In this document: positions 16,060 through 25,180 of the stretch, piece after piece
Position numbering within the stretch: the first letter of the stretch is position 1
How the letters are laid out: each line of letters opens with the position of its first letter
Source: CAZFLD01 sp964519835
Lineage (GTDB): Bacteria; Spirochaetota; Spirochaetia; DSM-27196; CAZFLD01
Reading direction: 5' to 3'
Length of the DNA: 37,072 nucleotides
Assembly: GCA_964519835.1 (NCBI GenBank)
Contig: CAZFLD010000042.1
Location: 1 to 37,072, forward strand
Notes under the pieces: model-generated
What the model was told of the DNA's origin: nothing
Seen by the model: the letters and a program-made list of their open reading frames with translations, nothing else
Databases searched by the model: none
Position numbers and translations under genes: made by a program

Positions 16060-18312
16060 ATGTCACGCCCGCACATTGCCGCAATCGCCGCCGCCGGTCT
16101 GCTCACAGCGGCGGCGCTTATTAGTGTCTGCCATGCCACAGTCGATTTGGGCGGGACGGTTTCCTTGCCGGCAAACGATCCGTACGCCAAGCGGGTGGAG
16201 GAATCAACCGAGCTCTTTTCCGCCACGGATTTCTCGGTGGTGGCGCTGAAGTCGTCCTCTGCGTATGAACCCGAGCTGCTAAGGAGGGTGGCGGTGGTGG
16301 CTGCCTCCCTCCACCGACTCGATACGGTTGCCTCCGTGGTGTCTGCGGTTAATGTACCGGCCTTTGAGACCGGTGGTCAGGACGGTGCTTCCCAAACGCT
16401 GATCGATGTGGACAGGCACCTTACCTCACAAGCGATCCGGGACAGGTTTGATGCCTCTTCTGATTTGCACGAGCTGTTTGTAGCGGGGAACGGGCGGGCC
16501 CAGCTTATCTTTGTGATTCCTGCAAACGCGGTGGACAAGCGGAGCTACGTTGACCAAGTGGGCGGTATCGTCGATGACCGGGGAGGTGAGGGAGCCTTTT
16601 TTGGTGGCTGGACACGTGTTGGTTTGTTGTTGGCGCAAGCCGCTACGGCCGGTCTCTTTCGCACGTTGGTTCCGGCGACGGTTTTTGTGCTATGCGCCGC
16701 GATTTTTTTGTTAAAAGGACCGTCGCGCGCGGTGATTCTGGCACTGCTGTCGCTGCTGCCTGCCCTTTGGACGCTTGGGCTCTATGCGCCGTTTGGTGTC
16801 TCGATCGGCCTTGAAACGGTCGGCGCGCCGGTAGTGGTCCTTGCCCTGTCAACCAGTTTTTCGCTTCATGTCATTCGCCATTTTCAAACCACTCGGCTTG
16901 TGGTCTTGCGCGAAAAGACCCGACAGATTGCTCCCGTCGTTTTGGCCGCCTCGGGTACAACGTTGGCCGGTTTTGCAGGACTGCTCATAAGTGACACTCC
17001 GGCCTTTCGAACACTCTCTCTGCTGGTTATGGCTGGAGTGGTGTTTTCGGTGTTTGCGGCGCTTGTCCTTGCTCCGCCCATCATCGAGACTGTCGCCACA
17101 GGCGGTTCGGCAAAGACTCTCACGTACCGGCAGAAACCCGGTATCGTCGGAGCGTCCCGTAATGTCGGCGTTTTATCGGCAGCCGGAATCGTCGCAACCC
17201 TGCTCCTTTTGTCCGGCGCCGGGATGACACGGCTGGGATCGGACTATCGGTTGCTGCGATTGATCCGGTTTACGCCGGAAGTCGAAGCGGTCTTGGCCGA
17301 CTTTCGCGAGCTCGGGATCGGTTTGTATTCCGTTCAGGTAACTGTTGATACTGGAGTGGAGTTCGGCCTGGTGGAGCCGGAGGTTTTTGAAGCAATCCAT
17401 GACTTTGGCGAAACAATCTCCGGCCTCCCGTCCGTGGCGGAAGCGCTTGATCCGTCCCAGTTGGTGGTCGGAGTTCATAGACGTTTAGCCGGCGATACCA
17501 CGTCCTTTCCTCGCACCGACGCGGAAATAGGTGAGGCCATGGAGCTTTTGAGTAGTGGCCGAGGTGAGTTTCCGTTGCATCAATTTCTCTCTGCGGACTG
17601 GTCGGCGTTGCGGATATGGTTTCCGTTGGTAGACCAGACCGGAGAGCCACAGTCGCAACAACAAGTGGATGCCTTACTCGGACACATCATAAGCGAAGCT
17701 GAGGGTATTCCGGGGTCCCCAGATGTGTACGTAACCGGCTGGCCAGTTGAGAGTGGCCACGTCTACGACCGGACCCTAAGCGATCTACTTACTTCCGGAT
17801 TGACGTTCTTGGCCTTTCTTCTGGTGCTCTTACCGTTGGTGCTTGGTTCCGTGCGCTTAGCCTTTGCTGCGCTGCTGCCCACGACGGCAGCGGCGGCGGT
17901 TTTTTTTGGATTCTCGGGACTCCTCGGCGCGCCGGTTGACCCTGTGACGTTTTTCTATTTTGCAATGGTGCTGGGAGTGAGCAGTGACGACGTTCTTTAT
18001 TTGCTTATTGTTTACCGACGCGAGCGAAAGACTAGATCCGATGCTCGGGCTCTATCACACGCCTTGACGTCAAGCGGAACAGCGATTCTCCAAACGACTA
18101 TACTACTGATTGCCGCCCTCGCCGGATTCCAGTTTTCAACCGATTCGCGGTCCGCTTTAGCGGCCCTGTCGGTTATTGCAGCATTTGTCGTGTCCACGGC
18201 TGTCACAATCGGCCTTGTGCCCAGGATTATCCACGTCTTGCGGCTACAGCCCAGCAGGATTAAAGGTTCGATCCGGAATCCGCGAGGCCGCGTCGGCGCT
18301 GCCGATGACTAA
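16060..18312 (+). CDS. MMPL/RND-family exporter (HAE3/HpnN-like)
   Basis: The 750-aa inner-membrane protein has the duplicated RND plan. TM1 (about 7-26) is followed by a periplasmic domain to about 190, five TM helices to about 342, TM7 (about 366-388), a second periplasmic domain to about 570, and a final five-helix bundle. The repeat-2 helix carries GVSSDDVLYLLIVYRRER, the acidic pair expected in proton-driven MMPL/HAE3 transporters of hydrophobic or lipid cargo. Its 3' end overlaps the LolA-like gene by 69 bp in convergent orientation. It is shorter than drug-efflux RND pumps, as is normal for HAE3. The neighbouring periplasmic LolA-like and outer-membrane barrel genes support a lipid or lipoprotein trafficking role, which is inferred. 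Confidence 0.88.
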   Translation: MSRPHIAAIAAAGLLTAAALISVCHATVDLGGTVSLPANDPYAKRVEESTELFSATDFSVVALKSSSAYEPELLRRVAVVAASLHRLDTVASVVSAVNVPAFETGGQDGASQTLIDVDRHLTSQAIRDRFDASSDLHELFVAGNGRAQLIFVIPANAVDKRSYVDQVGGIVDDRGGEGAFFGGWTRVGLLLAQAATAGLFRTLVPATVFVLCAAIFLLKGPSRAVILALLSLLPALWTLGLYAPFGVSIGLETVGAPVVVLALSTSFSLHVIRHFQTTRLVVLREKTRQIAPVVLAASGTTLAGFAGLLISDTPAFRTLSLLVMAGVVFSVFAALVLAPPIIETVATGGSAKTLTYRQKPGIVGASRNVGVLSAAGIVATLLLLSGAGMTRLGSDYRLLRLIRFTPEVEAVLADFRELGIGLYSVQVTVDTGVEFGLVEPEVFEAIHDFGETISGLPSVAEALDPSQLVVGVHRRLAGDTTSFPRTDAEIGEAMELLSSGRGEFPLHQFLSADWSALRIWFPLVDQTGEPQSQQQVDALLGHIISEAEGIPGSPDVYVTGWPVESGHVYDRTLSDLLTSGLTFLAFLLVLLPLVLGSVRLAFAALLPTTAAAAVFFGFSGLLGAPVDPVTFFYFAMVLGVSSDDVLYLLIVYRRERKTRSDARALSHALTSSGTAILQTTILLIAALAGFQFSTDSRSALAALSVIAAFVVSTAVTIGLVPRIIHVLRLQPSRIKGSIRNPRGRVGAADD

Positions 18313-18975
18313 GGTGGTCCGGCCGCCCGACTCATAGTCCTCCATGACGGCCCGTGCAGGAATCCTAGTGCCGGCGACACTCATGTACTCCACAACACGG
18401 TATTCGCGCACTGCGTTTCCTTCTGCGTAATACTCGATATGAGTTACAAGACCATCCTCTCGATCGATGGTAAACACGCGGACGTGACCTTGGCCACCTT
18501 GTGGGCTTACGCGGATCCTTGTCCTGGATTCCTGCGGCGAGTCGTACTCGACTCGGTAGGAGTCTTGATCCACCCAGGAAAAGTCTTGGGCGCGAAAGTG
18601 TGAACTGAAAACTCTTTGGTCATTGCCTCCCGATGTTAGGCGACGGACACCACGACTTGTGCGCATCCAGCTCTGCTGTTGGCCGTCGCCGTCTCTGTGG
18701 AGGAGGAATTTTAGGTTTCGTAAAAAGGCCGGCGACGTGATCTGTGCCAGCATCCTAGCGGAAGACAAAGTGCTGCTGTAGTAGATCATAACCCCCCTCC
18801 GCGTCTCCGACTGCGGCTCCTCGATGACTAGCTCGGCTTCTATGACCAGCTCGGGAACGTTTCCGAGTACGTGTGCCGCCGCCATGTCTGCGGCCGCATC
18901 GGCAGCAACAGGCATCGTGGAGAAAAAGACCAGTAAAGATAGGGTTACGCTTCTCCTAACGGGTGCATATTTCAT
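18244..18975 (-). CDS. LolA-like periplasmic (outer-membrane lipoprotein-sorting) protein
   Basis: The 243-aa product has an N-terminal signal peptide (about 26 residues, ending near VAADA). Its fold is that of the uncharacterised LolA/RseB-like sorting proteins often found beside MMPL exporters. Supporting features are SSTLSSARMLAQITSPAF early on, a central SSHFRAQDFSWVD segment, the beta strand HIEYYAEGNAVREYRV, and the family-type ending RIPDRTFNPAGL. These proteins have a half-barrel that can cradle acyl chains. The last 22 codons and stop overlap the exporter coding sequence on the other strand. No Shine-Dalgarno is obvious. It probably carries a lipid or lipoprotein between the exporter and the outer membrane. 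Confidence 0.82.
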   Translation of the reverse strand: MKYAPVRRSVTLSLLVFFSTMPVAADAAADMAAAHVLGNVPELVIEAELVIEEPQSETRRGVMIYYSSTLSSARMLAQITSPAFLRNLKFLLHRDGDGQQQSWMRTSRGVRRLTSGGNDQRVFSSHFRAQDFSWVDQDSYRVEYDSPQESRTRIRVSPQGGQGHVRVFTIDREDGLVTHIEYYAEGNAVREYRVVEYMSVAGTRIPARAVMEDYESGGRTTLVIGSADAASRIPDRTFNPAGL

Positions 18976-19236
18976 TGTTTGATAGTAGCATCATGCCTAA
19001 GACCGTGTTAGTGACCAAGTAGTTGTCACCCATGACTACGCTGTGGGCAGCTTTGCTATTTGTTAGACTTTGGTACAAGTCGGATCATGCGCATAAGTTA
19101 CTTCCCCATAGAAAGTTGTATATTTTGGCGATTCTAAGCACAGCCGGCATAAAAAGTGCTAATACGTCTCCAAATAATCTGATCCGTAAGATTAGAAAAA
19201 CCAAAAGTGCGGATCAAATCCAACAGGGGGCACCCA
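18976..19236. promoter_or_regulatory. Divergent intergenic region between LolA-like and large lipoprotein genes
   Basis: This AT-richer stretch should hold promoters in both directions. No pair of elements close to consensus stands out. A partial inverted repeat GACTT-TGGTAC-AAGTC lies at 19066-19081. A ribosome-binding AGGGGG (19225-19230) sits six nt before the plus-strand ATG at 19237 and decides that start over an in-frame GTG at 19207. Confidence 0.4.
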
Positions 19237-22200
19237 ATGAAGGCTCTATTTCACGGTAAAAGCAAGGCAGGACTTGGCATGGTAAGTCTGGTCATCCTGA
19301 TTCTTGCGGTAACAACAATCGGCTGTGTACCGCCACTGAACCCAACGCCTGATCCGGACCCGGATCCAACTCCGACCGCCCCGGATGAGACCTATGCAAA
19401 CGACTTGTTGGACTTTTTGCTTACGTCCTTCGAGGCGGACGCATCATTCAGTGACGCGGACGTTGAGACATCCAAAGATGCGGGCCTTGCTGCCCTAACC
19501 GAAGAGTCCTTAAATGAATCTGAGAACTTAGAGGAGATGCTACCCGTTGCGGTAGGAGGCATACAGGGCGACGGATTTCCGCAGTTGTCGCTTTCCGGCA
19601 ACGAGTTGACTCTCGCCGTTGAGATACTCGCGGAAAACGCCGTACGGGCCGTGAATTTTGAGCCGTCGGCGGGTTCCGCGTCAATCGCTTCCTCTCGCTC
19701 AATTGGTCGCCGCGCGTTGACGAGCGAGCAGATTCAGTCGGTCCTGGGGAGAGTAACCGAGGCCATCATGGGAAGCCTAGACGAAGCCGGTGCCGACTCA
19801 GGAGACGACGACGGCACCTCAACAACCGCTGAGGCCGGCATGCGGGCTATTATTCGCAATCTCGGCGACGACGGTGCAAACGTTACGCTTGCCGAGTTGG
19901 GAGATGTCGTGGACACGGTGACGGCGGCGGCGATCCGAATGTCTGCGAGCTCGGGCGCCGACTCAGAGGCCAAGGTGCGGAACTTCGTGCGACGCATCTC
20001 AAGAGCTGCCGTTTCTACCGTTACCCAAACACGGATTGCCGGACTAGACGGTGCGACGGTTGCCAATGCTGCCCGTCGGGTAGCAAATGCCGCAACACGT
20101 ACCCTGAACGAAGTATCAACCGAAGTAACGGTAAACGTGGTGACGGTCGCGCAGGAGGTTACCGCCGGTGCCGCCGAGGCAATTGGAGAAATATCCAACG
20201 ATGTGGGCTTCGCCGCTGATACCGGCCGAATCATGCGAGATCTCGCCGCCGGCGCCGCAGAAGCCGCCAATGACCTGGCGGGTGACGACACCGAAAAGAA
20301 AAAGCAGGTTGTAAAAGCCCTTGCGCGGGCGGCGGCGGAGGGCATTGCGAGAACCGCCGGAGCGAATGCCGGTGTGGATACCGATAGCGTCGTTGCCGAT
20401 GCAATCCGGGGCTTGGCGGAAGGTGCGGCACGCGGTGGTACCTCTGCGGACGATGCCAAACAGGTTCTAAGGGAGGCAATCGCCGAGGCTAAGACCACCA
20501 TTCAAGATGAAGCCTCGACCGGTGGCACCGCCGGAGAGATAACGCTCGACGACACCGCAGTCGATTCAGTAGCCAACGAGGGTGAAGCTGCGGCCGACAA
20601 CACGTCACCAACCGTTGAGCTGGGTACAACGAGCGTCGGCGGCGAGGTGCTCGACGAGATCATTTTGGAGATTGTTGCTGCCGACGACGACGGCGATACA
20701 CTTACCATCCAGTGGGCTATTGTCGGTTGGCCTGAAGACCTAAACCGGGCGCCGACACTAAGTGGGACGACAACAAGCACCGTCAGTTTCACGCCGCAGA
20801 TGGCTGGTGTCTACACGTTGTCCGTAGCCGTGAGTGACGGCATTGCCTACCCCGTGTCGCTTGTCATCGAGATTGACGTAGACGAAGCGACACTCCCCAC
20901 GCTCACCGAATCTCAGTTGAACGCGGCGTGGGAATCGTTGCTAACAAAACTACAGTACCGAGCCTATGACGATGACGGAAATTTCCTGAGTGTCCCGGAG
21001 ATGCCGGACGTTGACGCGGCCTACACGCAGGCCGCGAACGTGCTGTTGACCAATCCGGACGACGCCCGATTTGCGCTCGCCTTTGCACTTATCGACATTG
21101 CCGGCATGGTCACAGATCCGCTTGTTGGTGAGTTTGCCCGCGAAGTTGCGGGTATAAGCAACTACCCGACCTCGTTGGGCGGATTGGTAGCTACGTCGAT
21201 CGACGCCACGATCTCGGGAGAATTTCCAAGCGTCCGAGTCGAAGGTTCTGTCGACCAAAACGGCAACGGCAAAACAGACTCGGACGAAGTTTTGCGAGCG
21301 ATTCGTGCTCGACTCAAAGCAAACTTGTTTCTAAACGATGTGTCCGAGCGCGTCGCCACTCTGTTAAACGATAGGGCGGAGACCATTACGACCTTAGTCG
21401 AGTCTTTGCCGGAGGATGCCCAAGTGTCGTTTGACTACGGCATCCTTGCCGCCACTGAATCTGACGCCATTGGCTTCGGATGGCCCTTTGGTGAAGACAC
21501 GGACGACGATGGTTTTGTGGATGCAAACCCGGCTCCGGTGGTGATCGGAAAAGCCGAAATGCAGGTCATGGCGGCGCAACTTGAGATGCTGGCCGCCTTT
21601 GCCAATCTCGCGACCGTCTACGACTACACCCTCGGTCGGGATTATATAGCTTCGCTGGTTGATGCCCTTACCGACAACTCGGATGCCGGTGGACCCCCGA
21701 CTTCCGATCCGCTTGCGGAAGGTTTTGGCTCTCTCCGTGCGGAGGCAACCGCCAATTTGACGGAAGCGAAAGACGCAATGGTTCGTTTTACCGATCTTGT
21801 TGAAGCCGCCGCATCAACGGTTGCCGCCAGAGACGGTTCGGACTTTACCGTCGACGCCCAGACGCTTCTTTTTGCGGATGAATGGGACAGCGGGATTGAG
21901 CCTGCTCTGCTATTCACCAGCATCCTGGCAAGCAAGATGCGCGATTCTATCGAGGACTCGACCGTGGCGCTAAACGTTCCGGTCCCGTACAACGTAACAG
22001 CCGAAGAGTACTTTTCCACCTACAGCGACGAGGCAAACTGGCCAACTACCGGACCCACTTGGGATACTGAGGGGGGCACTTCTTACTTGCCCAGTGTGAT
22101 TTCAGGTTTTCCAGGGGTGTTCTTCGCAGAGCCGTTTGGCGGCATTGCTGCAGTGATCCAGATCAATGATAACACCGGCAACCCCACCTTTTACCAGTGG

Positions 22201-22989
22201 TCAAACGAGAGCATGTTGTCACCGATATTCTCACGCCTCACCGAGAGCCAAGCGGGCGATGCCGCTCGATCGGGTGATTGGGTGTACGTCCGGATCCAGG
22301 ACATAACGATCGGAGGCACCGTACCGTTTGCAAACTACTACCCCGGTTCGGTCGCGGAGTTTAACGCCGAAAGCGGTTATGTATTGATGGTTGCCAATGC
22401 CGACGGGTCCATCTCCGCCTACTTCCCTACGAGTCCGACAAGTGTGCTTAGTGCGGTAACAACTCCTGAAAGCACCTACCACTCAGAAGCCCGCAGATGG
22501 CGGGGCCTGGGTTCTTTCTGGGGCTATTTGCTTCACAGCGGTTCGCCGCTCCCGGTCTTGTTGGGAGTCGATTCAGCAAGTACCGACATTGTTAACAGCG
22601 ATAGCGCCGAACATATCAATGCGAGCTATGCCGAGGCAGGCTACTGGCGTCTTTATCGCATAGACACGAATCCTGTTGCGACGACGGTCGACTCCGTGTA
22701 CCAGGGGGTCCTTGACGATTCTCTTGACGCCGGTATCGTCGCGGACGACCTATCGTCGAGCTATCCGGATGCCCACACTCAGCCGATATTGGTTTCCGTC
22801 GACGGTGCAAAGACCCTGTACTTCGTGACGCGCCATGACGAAATGGGTTCCTACTATCTTGATTTTTCTCGCCAGACTTACAAAGGAGATAGGACCGTGT
22901 ACGACTATAGCCTCGGGGAGTCTGTGCCACTTCTTGACCCGGCCGACTACGGCTATGTCGACGTAGACGAATACGTTGCTGGCGAGTAG
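19237..22989 (+). CDS. Large predicted lipoprotein with Ala-rich helical region and PKD-like domain
   Basis: The 1250-aa product starts with a signal segment ending TTIGC (Cys30), a relaxed lipobox, then a Pro/Asp linker (NPTPDPDPDPTPTAP). Residues about 50-440 are an Ala/Asp/Glu-rich, probably helical region with recurring small-residue heptad-like spacing (for example AAGAAEAANDLAG and ALARAAAEGIARTAG). Residues about 453-548 look like a PKD/Ig-type beta domain (VELGTTSVGGEVLDE, AADDDGDTLTIQW, YTLSVAVSDGIAYP). The remaining 700 residues are acidic and aromatic, with EF-hand-like acidic turns (DQNGNGKTDSDE and EDTDDDGFVDANP), and are not recognised. It is probably anchored in the outer membrane or surface exposed. 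It is divergent from the LolA-like gene and convergent with the barrel gene. Adhesion, glycan binding or a structural role are all possible. Confidence 0.85.
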   Translation: MKALFHGKSKAGLGMVSLVILILAVTTIGCVPPLNPTPDPDPDPTPTAPDETYANDLLDFLLTSFEADASFSDADVETSKDAGLAALTEESLNESENLEEMLPVAVGGIQGDGFPQLSLSGNELTLAVEILAENAVRAVNFEPSAGSASIASSRSIGRRALTSEQIQSVLGRVTEAIMGSLDEAGADSGDDDGTSTTAEAGMRAIIRNLGDDGANVTLAELGDVVDTVTAAAIRMSASSGADSEAKVRNFVRRISRAAVSTVTQTRIAGLDGATVANAARRVANAATRTLNEVSTEVTVNVVTVAQEVTAGAAEAIGEISNDVGFAADTGRIMRDLAAGAAEAANDLAGDDTEKKKQVVKALARAAAEGIARTAGANAGVDTDSVVADAIRGLAEGAARGGTSADDAKQVLREAIAEAKTTIQDEASTGGTAGEITLDDTAVDSVANEGEAAADNTSPTVELGTTSVGGEVLDEIILEIVAADDDGDTLTIQWAIVGWPEDLNRAPTLSGTTTSTVSFTPQMAGVYTLSVAVSDGIAYPVSLVIEIDVDEATLPTLTESQLNAAWESLLTKLQYRAYDDDGNFLSVPEMPDVDAAYTQAANVLLTNPDDARFALAFALIDIAGMVTDPLVGEFAREVAGISNYPTSLGGLVATSIDATISGEFPSVRVEGSVDQNGNGKTDSDEVLRAIRARLKANLFLNDVSERVATLLNDRAETITTLVESLPEDAQVSFDYGILAATESDAIGFGWPFGEDTDDDGFVDANPAPVVIGKAEMQVMAAQLEMLAAFANLATVYDYTLGRDYIASLVDALTDNSDAGGPPTSDPLAEGFGSLRAEATANLTEAKDAMVRFTDLVEAAASTVAARDGSDFTVDAQTLLFADEWDSGIEPALLFTSILASKMRDSIEDSTVALNVPVPYNVTAEEYFSTYSDEANWPTTGPTWDTEGGTSYLPSVISGFPGVFFAEPFGGIAAVIQINDNTGNPTFYQWSNESMLSPIFSRLTESQAGDAARSGDWVYVRIQDITIGGTVPFANYYPGSVAEFNAESGYVLMVANADGSISAYFPTSPTSVLSAVTTPESTYHSEARRWRGLGSFWGYLLHSGSPLPVLLGVDSASTDIVNSDSAEHINASYAEAGYWRLYRIDTNPVATTVDSVYQGVLDDSLDAGIVADDLSSSYPDAHTQPILVSVDGAKTLYFVTRHDEMGSYYLDFSRQTYKGDRTVYDYSLGESVPLLDPADYGYVDVDEYVAGE

Positions 22990-23016
22990 CAGATAAACCG
23001 GTGGCTGCTTGACGTG

Positions 23017-23050
23017 GGGGCTGTCCAGGAGACTGGACAGCCCCTTTTTT
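23017..23050 (+). terminator. Strong intrinsic terminator after large lipoprotein gene
   Basis: GGGGCTGTCCAG (23017-23028), loop GAGA, and CTGGACAGCCCC (23033-23044) form a perfect 12-bp stem followed by six T. It lies between two convergent genes. The U-tract serves the plus strand and overlaps the stop codon of the minus-strand barrel gene; the hairpin alone may also slow the opposing polymerase. Confidence 0.92.
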
Positions 23051-24518
23051 AGAAGCGAAATGTCGCCGAAGCGGTTGCCATATAGTTACCGGACAACGAG
23101 CCCAGGAATGTTGTGTTATCCCCAATAAACACCGGGAGCGACAGTACAAGACCAACCTGCGGAGTGGGATCAAGAGCAACCGTTGGCAGAATGGCGGCCG
23201 AAATGCCGTTGCTCGCGGACGTAAGGTCGATGATTCCGCCGGTCGAAAGCGATATCCGGCCTTGGAACGGCGTCCATAGAAGATTAGCGGCGATAGCCGT
23301 TGTAAGGGGATCCTGCTCATATGAGTCTTGATCCAAATCCCACACAATCCCGTGGCGAGCCTCCACCAGCCCAAAGAGGTCCAAATCGAAAAGCTCAATT
23401 GCGGCGCCGATTACCGCCTCCGTTGTGGAAGACGTCAGGTTACGGCTTTTGAAGTCAATGTCGCCGGTCTCCTCGTCCACAACGAGGTCAACAAGAGGGA
23501 GAGCGTTGTAGATTGCACCGAACCTGTGGCGGGCCTCCAGCCAGATCCTCACCGGGTCGACCACCAGCTGTGCGTGAGAACCAAAGCTCCAGGTTTGATT
23601 GTTTACCGGGGTAACTTCGACGTTAAAAAACGGATTCTGACTGGTAAGGCTGCGCGGCAGCGCCTCGACGGCGTAATTCGCTGAGCGGTCCCATCCGTAG
23701 TGTGCAAAGACACCTCCCTCAATGGGGCCGACATAGCCCCCAAACTCCAACAGACCACCAAGGTCGGCAAGCGACACGGGCGCGGATTCCCCCGAGACAT
23801 AGGAAATTGAACCCAACACCAATGATGTGTCGTCGAGCGGGTAGTCATAGGTTTCCGGTATCGAGCCGCGAGGAAACCACAGGGAGTTGGGATTCAACTC
23901 CGGTGGTCCAAGCCGTCGACCACTTACCGTGGCACGAAGGTAGAAGGAGTCCACCAGGAGCTGCAATTGCAGCAGTTCCGGTGCCGCGTTACCTCGGCCG
24001 GAAGTCGAAAGCAAGTCCTCTACGGAGGGTGCGCCAAAGAGGTCCGTAAGGCGAAAAAGCTCCGCAGGACCGGGGACGTGATCAAAACGACCCAACCGTA
24101 CACCAAGAATTGCTAACGGATACCAGTCAATAACAAGGCGTGGAATCTCGAACCCAAGAGCGGGATAGGCCTGCCCGGTCGGGGCCGGTATTACATCGGC
24201 GGCCGGTGTGGCCTCCGCTGCCGCCTGCAAGATAGCCTCGGCGGCAAAGGTCTCGCCGCCGCCGTAAAGCGTCAGCTCCACGTCGAAACGATGCCCATGC
24301 CGAACTGCGTCCAAATCGATTGAGCGCGAATGACTGGCTTCGCCCGCGCTGGAATCAGGCTCTGCGTCTGTGTCCTGGAAGAGCATTTGGGTCGATGCGC
24401 TGATTGTTGCCCCGATATCGATCTGAGCTGCAATTGGTTCTGCAACAAAAAGGGACATAAGTACTAGCAGTGCGATTCCATAAGAACGAATACATAAGCA
24501 CCGTGGCGACGTTTCCAT
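23049..24518 (-). CDS. Predicted outer-membrane beta-barrel protein
   Basis: The 489-aa protein has a cleavable signal peptide (about 31 residues, ending IAAQ). A long run of amphipathic strands of about ten residues follows, separated by acidic turns, and the chain ends in a terminal Phe (ATASATFRF), the usual barrel-assembly signal. Strand-like segments include LVIDWYPLAILGVRLGRFDH, LLVDSFYLRATVSGRRLG and RIWLEARHRFGAIYN. I do not assign a named family. The general style recalls DUF1302-like barrels that co-occur with LolA-like and MMPL proteins. Its stop overlaps the T-run of the convergent lipoprotein gene's terminator. It could be the outer-membrane end of an MMPL/LolA-like route. Confidence 0.8.
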   Translation of the reverse strand: METSPRCLCIRSYGIALLVLMSLFVAEPIAAQIDIGATISASTQMLFQDTDAEPDSSAGEASHSRSIDLDAVRHGHRFDVELTLYGGGETFAAEAILQAAAEATPAADVIPAPTGQAYPALGFEIPRLVIDWYPLAILGVRLGRFDHVPGPAELFRLTDLFGAPSVEDLLSTSGRGNAAPELLQLQLLVDSFYLRATVSGRRLGPPELNPNSLWFPRGSIPETYDYPLDDTSLVLGSISYVSGESAPVSLADLGGLLEFGGYVGPIEGGVFAHYGWDRSANYAVEALPRSLTSQNPFFNVEVTPVNNQTWSFGSHAQLVVDPVRIWLEARHRFGAIYNALPLVDLVVDEETGDIDFKSRNLTSSTTEAVIGAAIELFDLDLFGLVEARHGIVWDLDQDSYEQDPLTTAIAANLLWTPFQGRISLSTGGIIDLTSASNGISAAILPTVALDPTPQVGLVLSLPVFIGDNTTFLGSLSGNYMATASATFRF

Positions 24519-24604
24519 AGAAGTTTAATACTAGTCCTGCGCCGTCGATGCAAGTCGGCGAGCCCGCCCACGGGTGTGGTGGTCTCCAAGCGGGAGGGGC
24601 ACTC

Positions 24605-25180
24605 CTACACGTCGACGATCTCGAGGTCTCCGATGAGGTGAAAGCCACGGATCTCGAGGATCGGACCGTTTGGGTCTTCGCCAACGCGGTCCGTTTTTAT
24701 GTCTCCGATGACCGTGGTAATCTTCCGCTTGATACGCGTACCCATCGCTACTCGAATCTTAGCGTCGCCGATAATGCCCGTGAGGCGAACGACTCCATAC
24801 TCACCGGGACGGAGAGAGGAGGCGTCGATAGTCACGTCACCGATCAGAGAAAACACCCGAAGAACTCCCTGCTTGCCGTCGAGGAGGCTGACTTTTAGGT
24901 CGCCTACAAAGTTGCTCATGACCGGAACGTCGTCGGAGTCGGCATGAGCCGGAACTGCGGGGGTCCGTGGTGCCGGTGCGGATACCGGAAGTTGGGCCAG
25001 ATCGCCCACGACAAGCCGTAGTTCGTCATCTGAGTCGGCCTCGCTCACGCGGGCAGCGCGGCGTTCGTAGTCCTCGGTTTCCAGGCGATCCTCGGCAAAT
25101 GCCTCTGCCAGTAGATCCAATGCCCACTCCCGCATACGCTTCGACGGACCGCCCGCGTTCTGATCTTGTTCGGATGGCAT
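24605..25180 (-). CDS. DUF1707 / LiaF-like stress-response domain protein
   Basis: The 191-aa protein has a DUF1707-type N-terminal helix pair (LLAEAFAEDRLETEDYERRAARVSEAD when split over two helices, about residues 18-45). A linker and a C-terminal beta-helical LiaF/YvqF-like domain follow, with repeated GDxxI rungs (FVGDLKVSL, LIGDVTIDAS, IIGDAKIRVA, VIGDIKTDRV, LIGDLEIVDV). It lacks the transmembrane helices seen in many LiaF-type proteins, so it is probably soluble and cytoplasmic. The ATG at 25180 is preferred; a GTG at 25228 would add 16 residues that do not resemble the domain. The gene is divergent from a small PH-like protein. A link to envelope-stress sensing is inferred from the domain and from the adjacent envelope genes. 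Confidence 0.8.
   Translation of the reverse strand: MPSEQDQNAGGPSKRMREWALDLLAEAFAEDRLETEDYERRAARVSEADSDDELRLVVGDLAQLPVSAPAPRTPAVPAHADSDDVPVMSNFVGDLKVSLLDGKQGVLRVFSLIGDVTIDASSLRPGEYGVVRLTGIIGDAKIRVAMGTRIKRKITTVIGDIKTDRVGEDPNGPILEIRGFHLIGDLEIVDV

Noticed and set aside
18262..18280. GGTTCGATCC resembling a tRNA T-loop
   Set aside because: No matching acceptor or anticodon arms surround it, and it lies inside two coding frames.
19734..20501. 255-codon minus-strand open frame inside the large lipoprotein gene
   Set aside because: It is an Ala/Ser-rich mirror of the Ala-rich coding region on the plus strand, with no start signal and no domain.
22616..23398. Minus-strand open frame bridging the lipoprotein and barrel genes
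   Set aside because: It runs through the terminator hairpin and two real genes and has an Arg-rich, non-protein-like composition.
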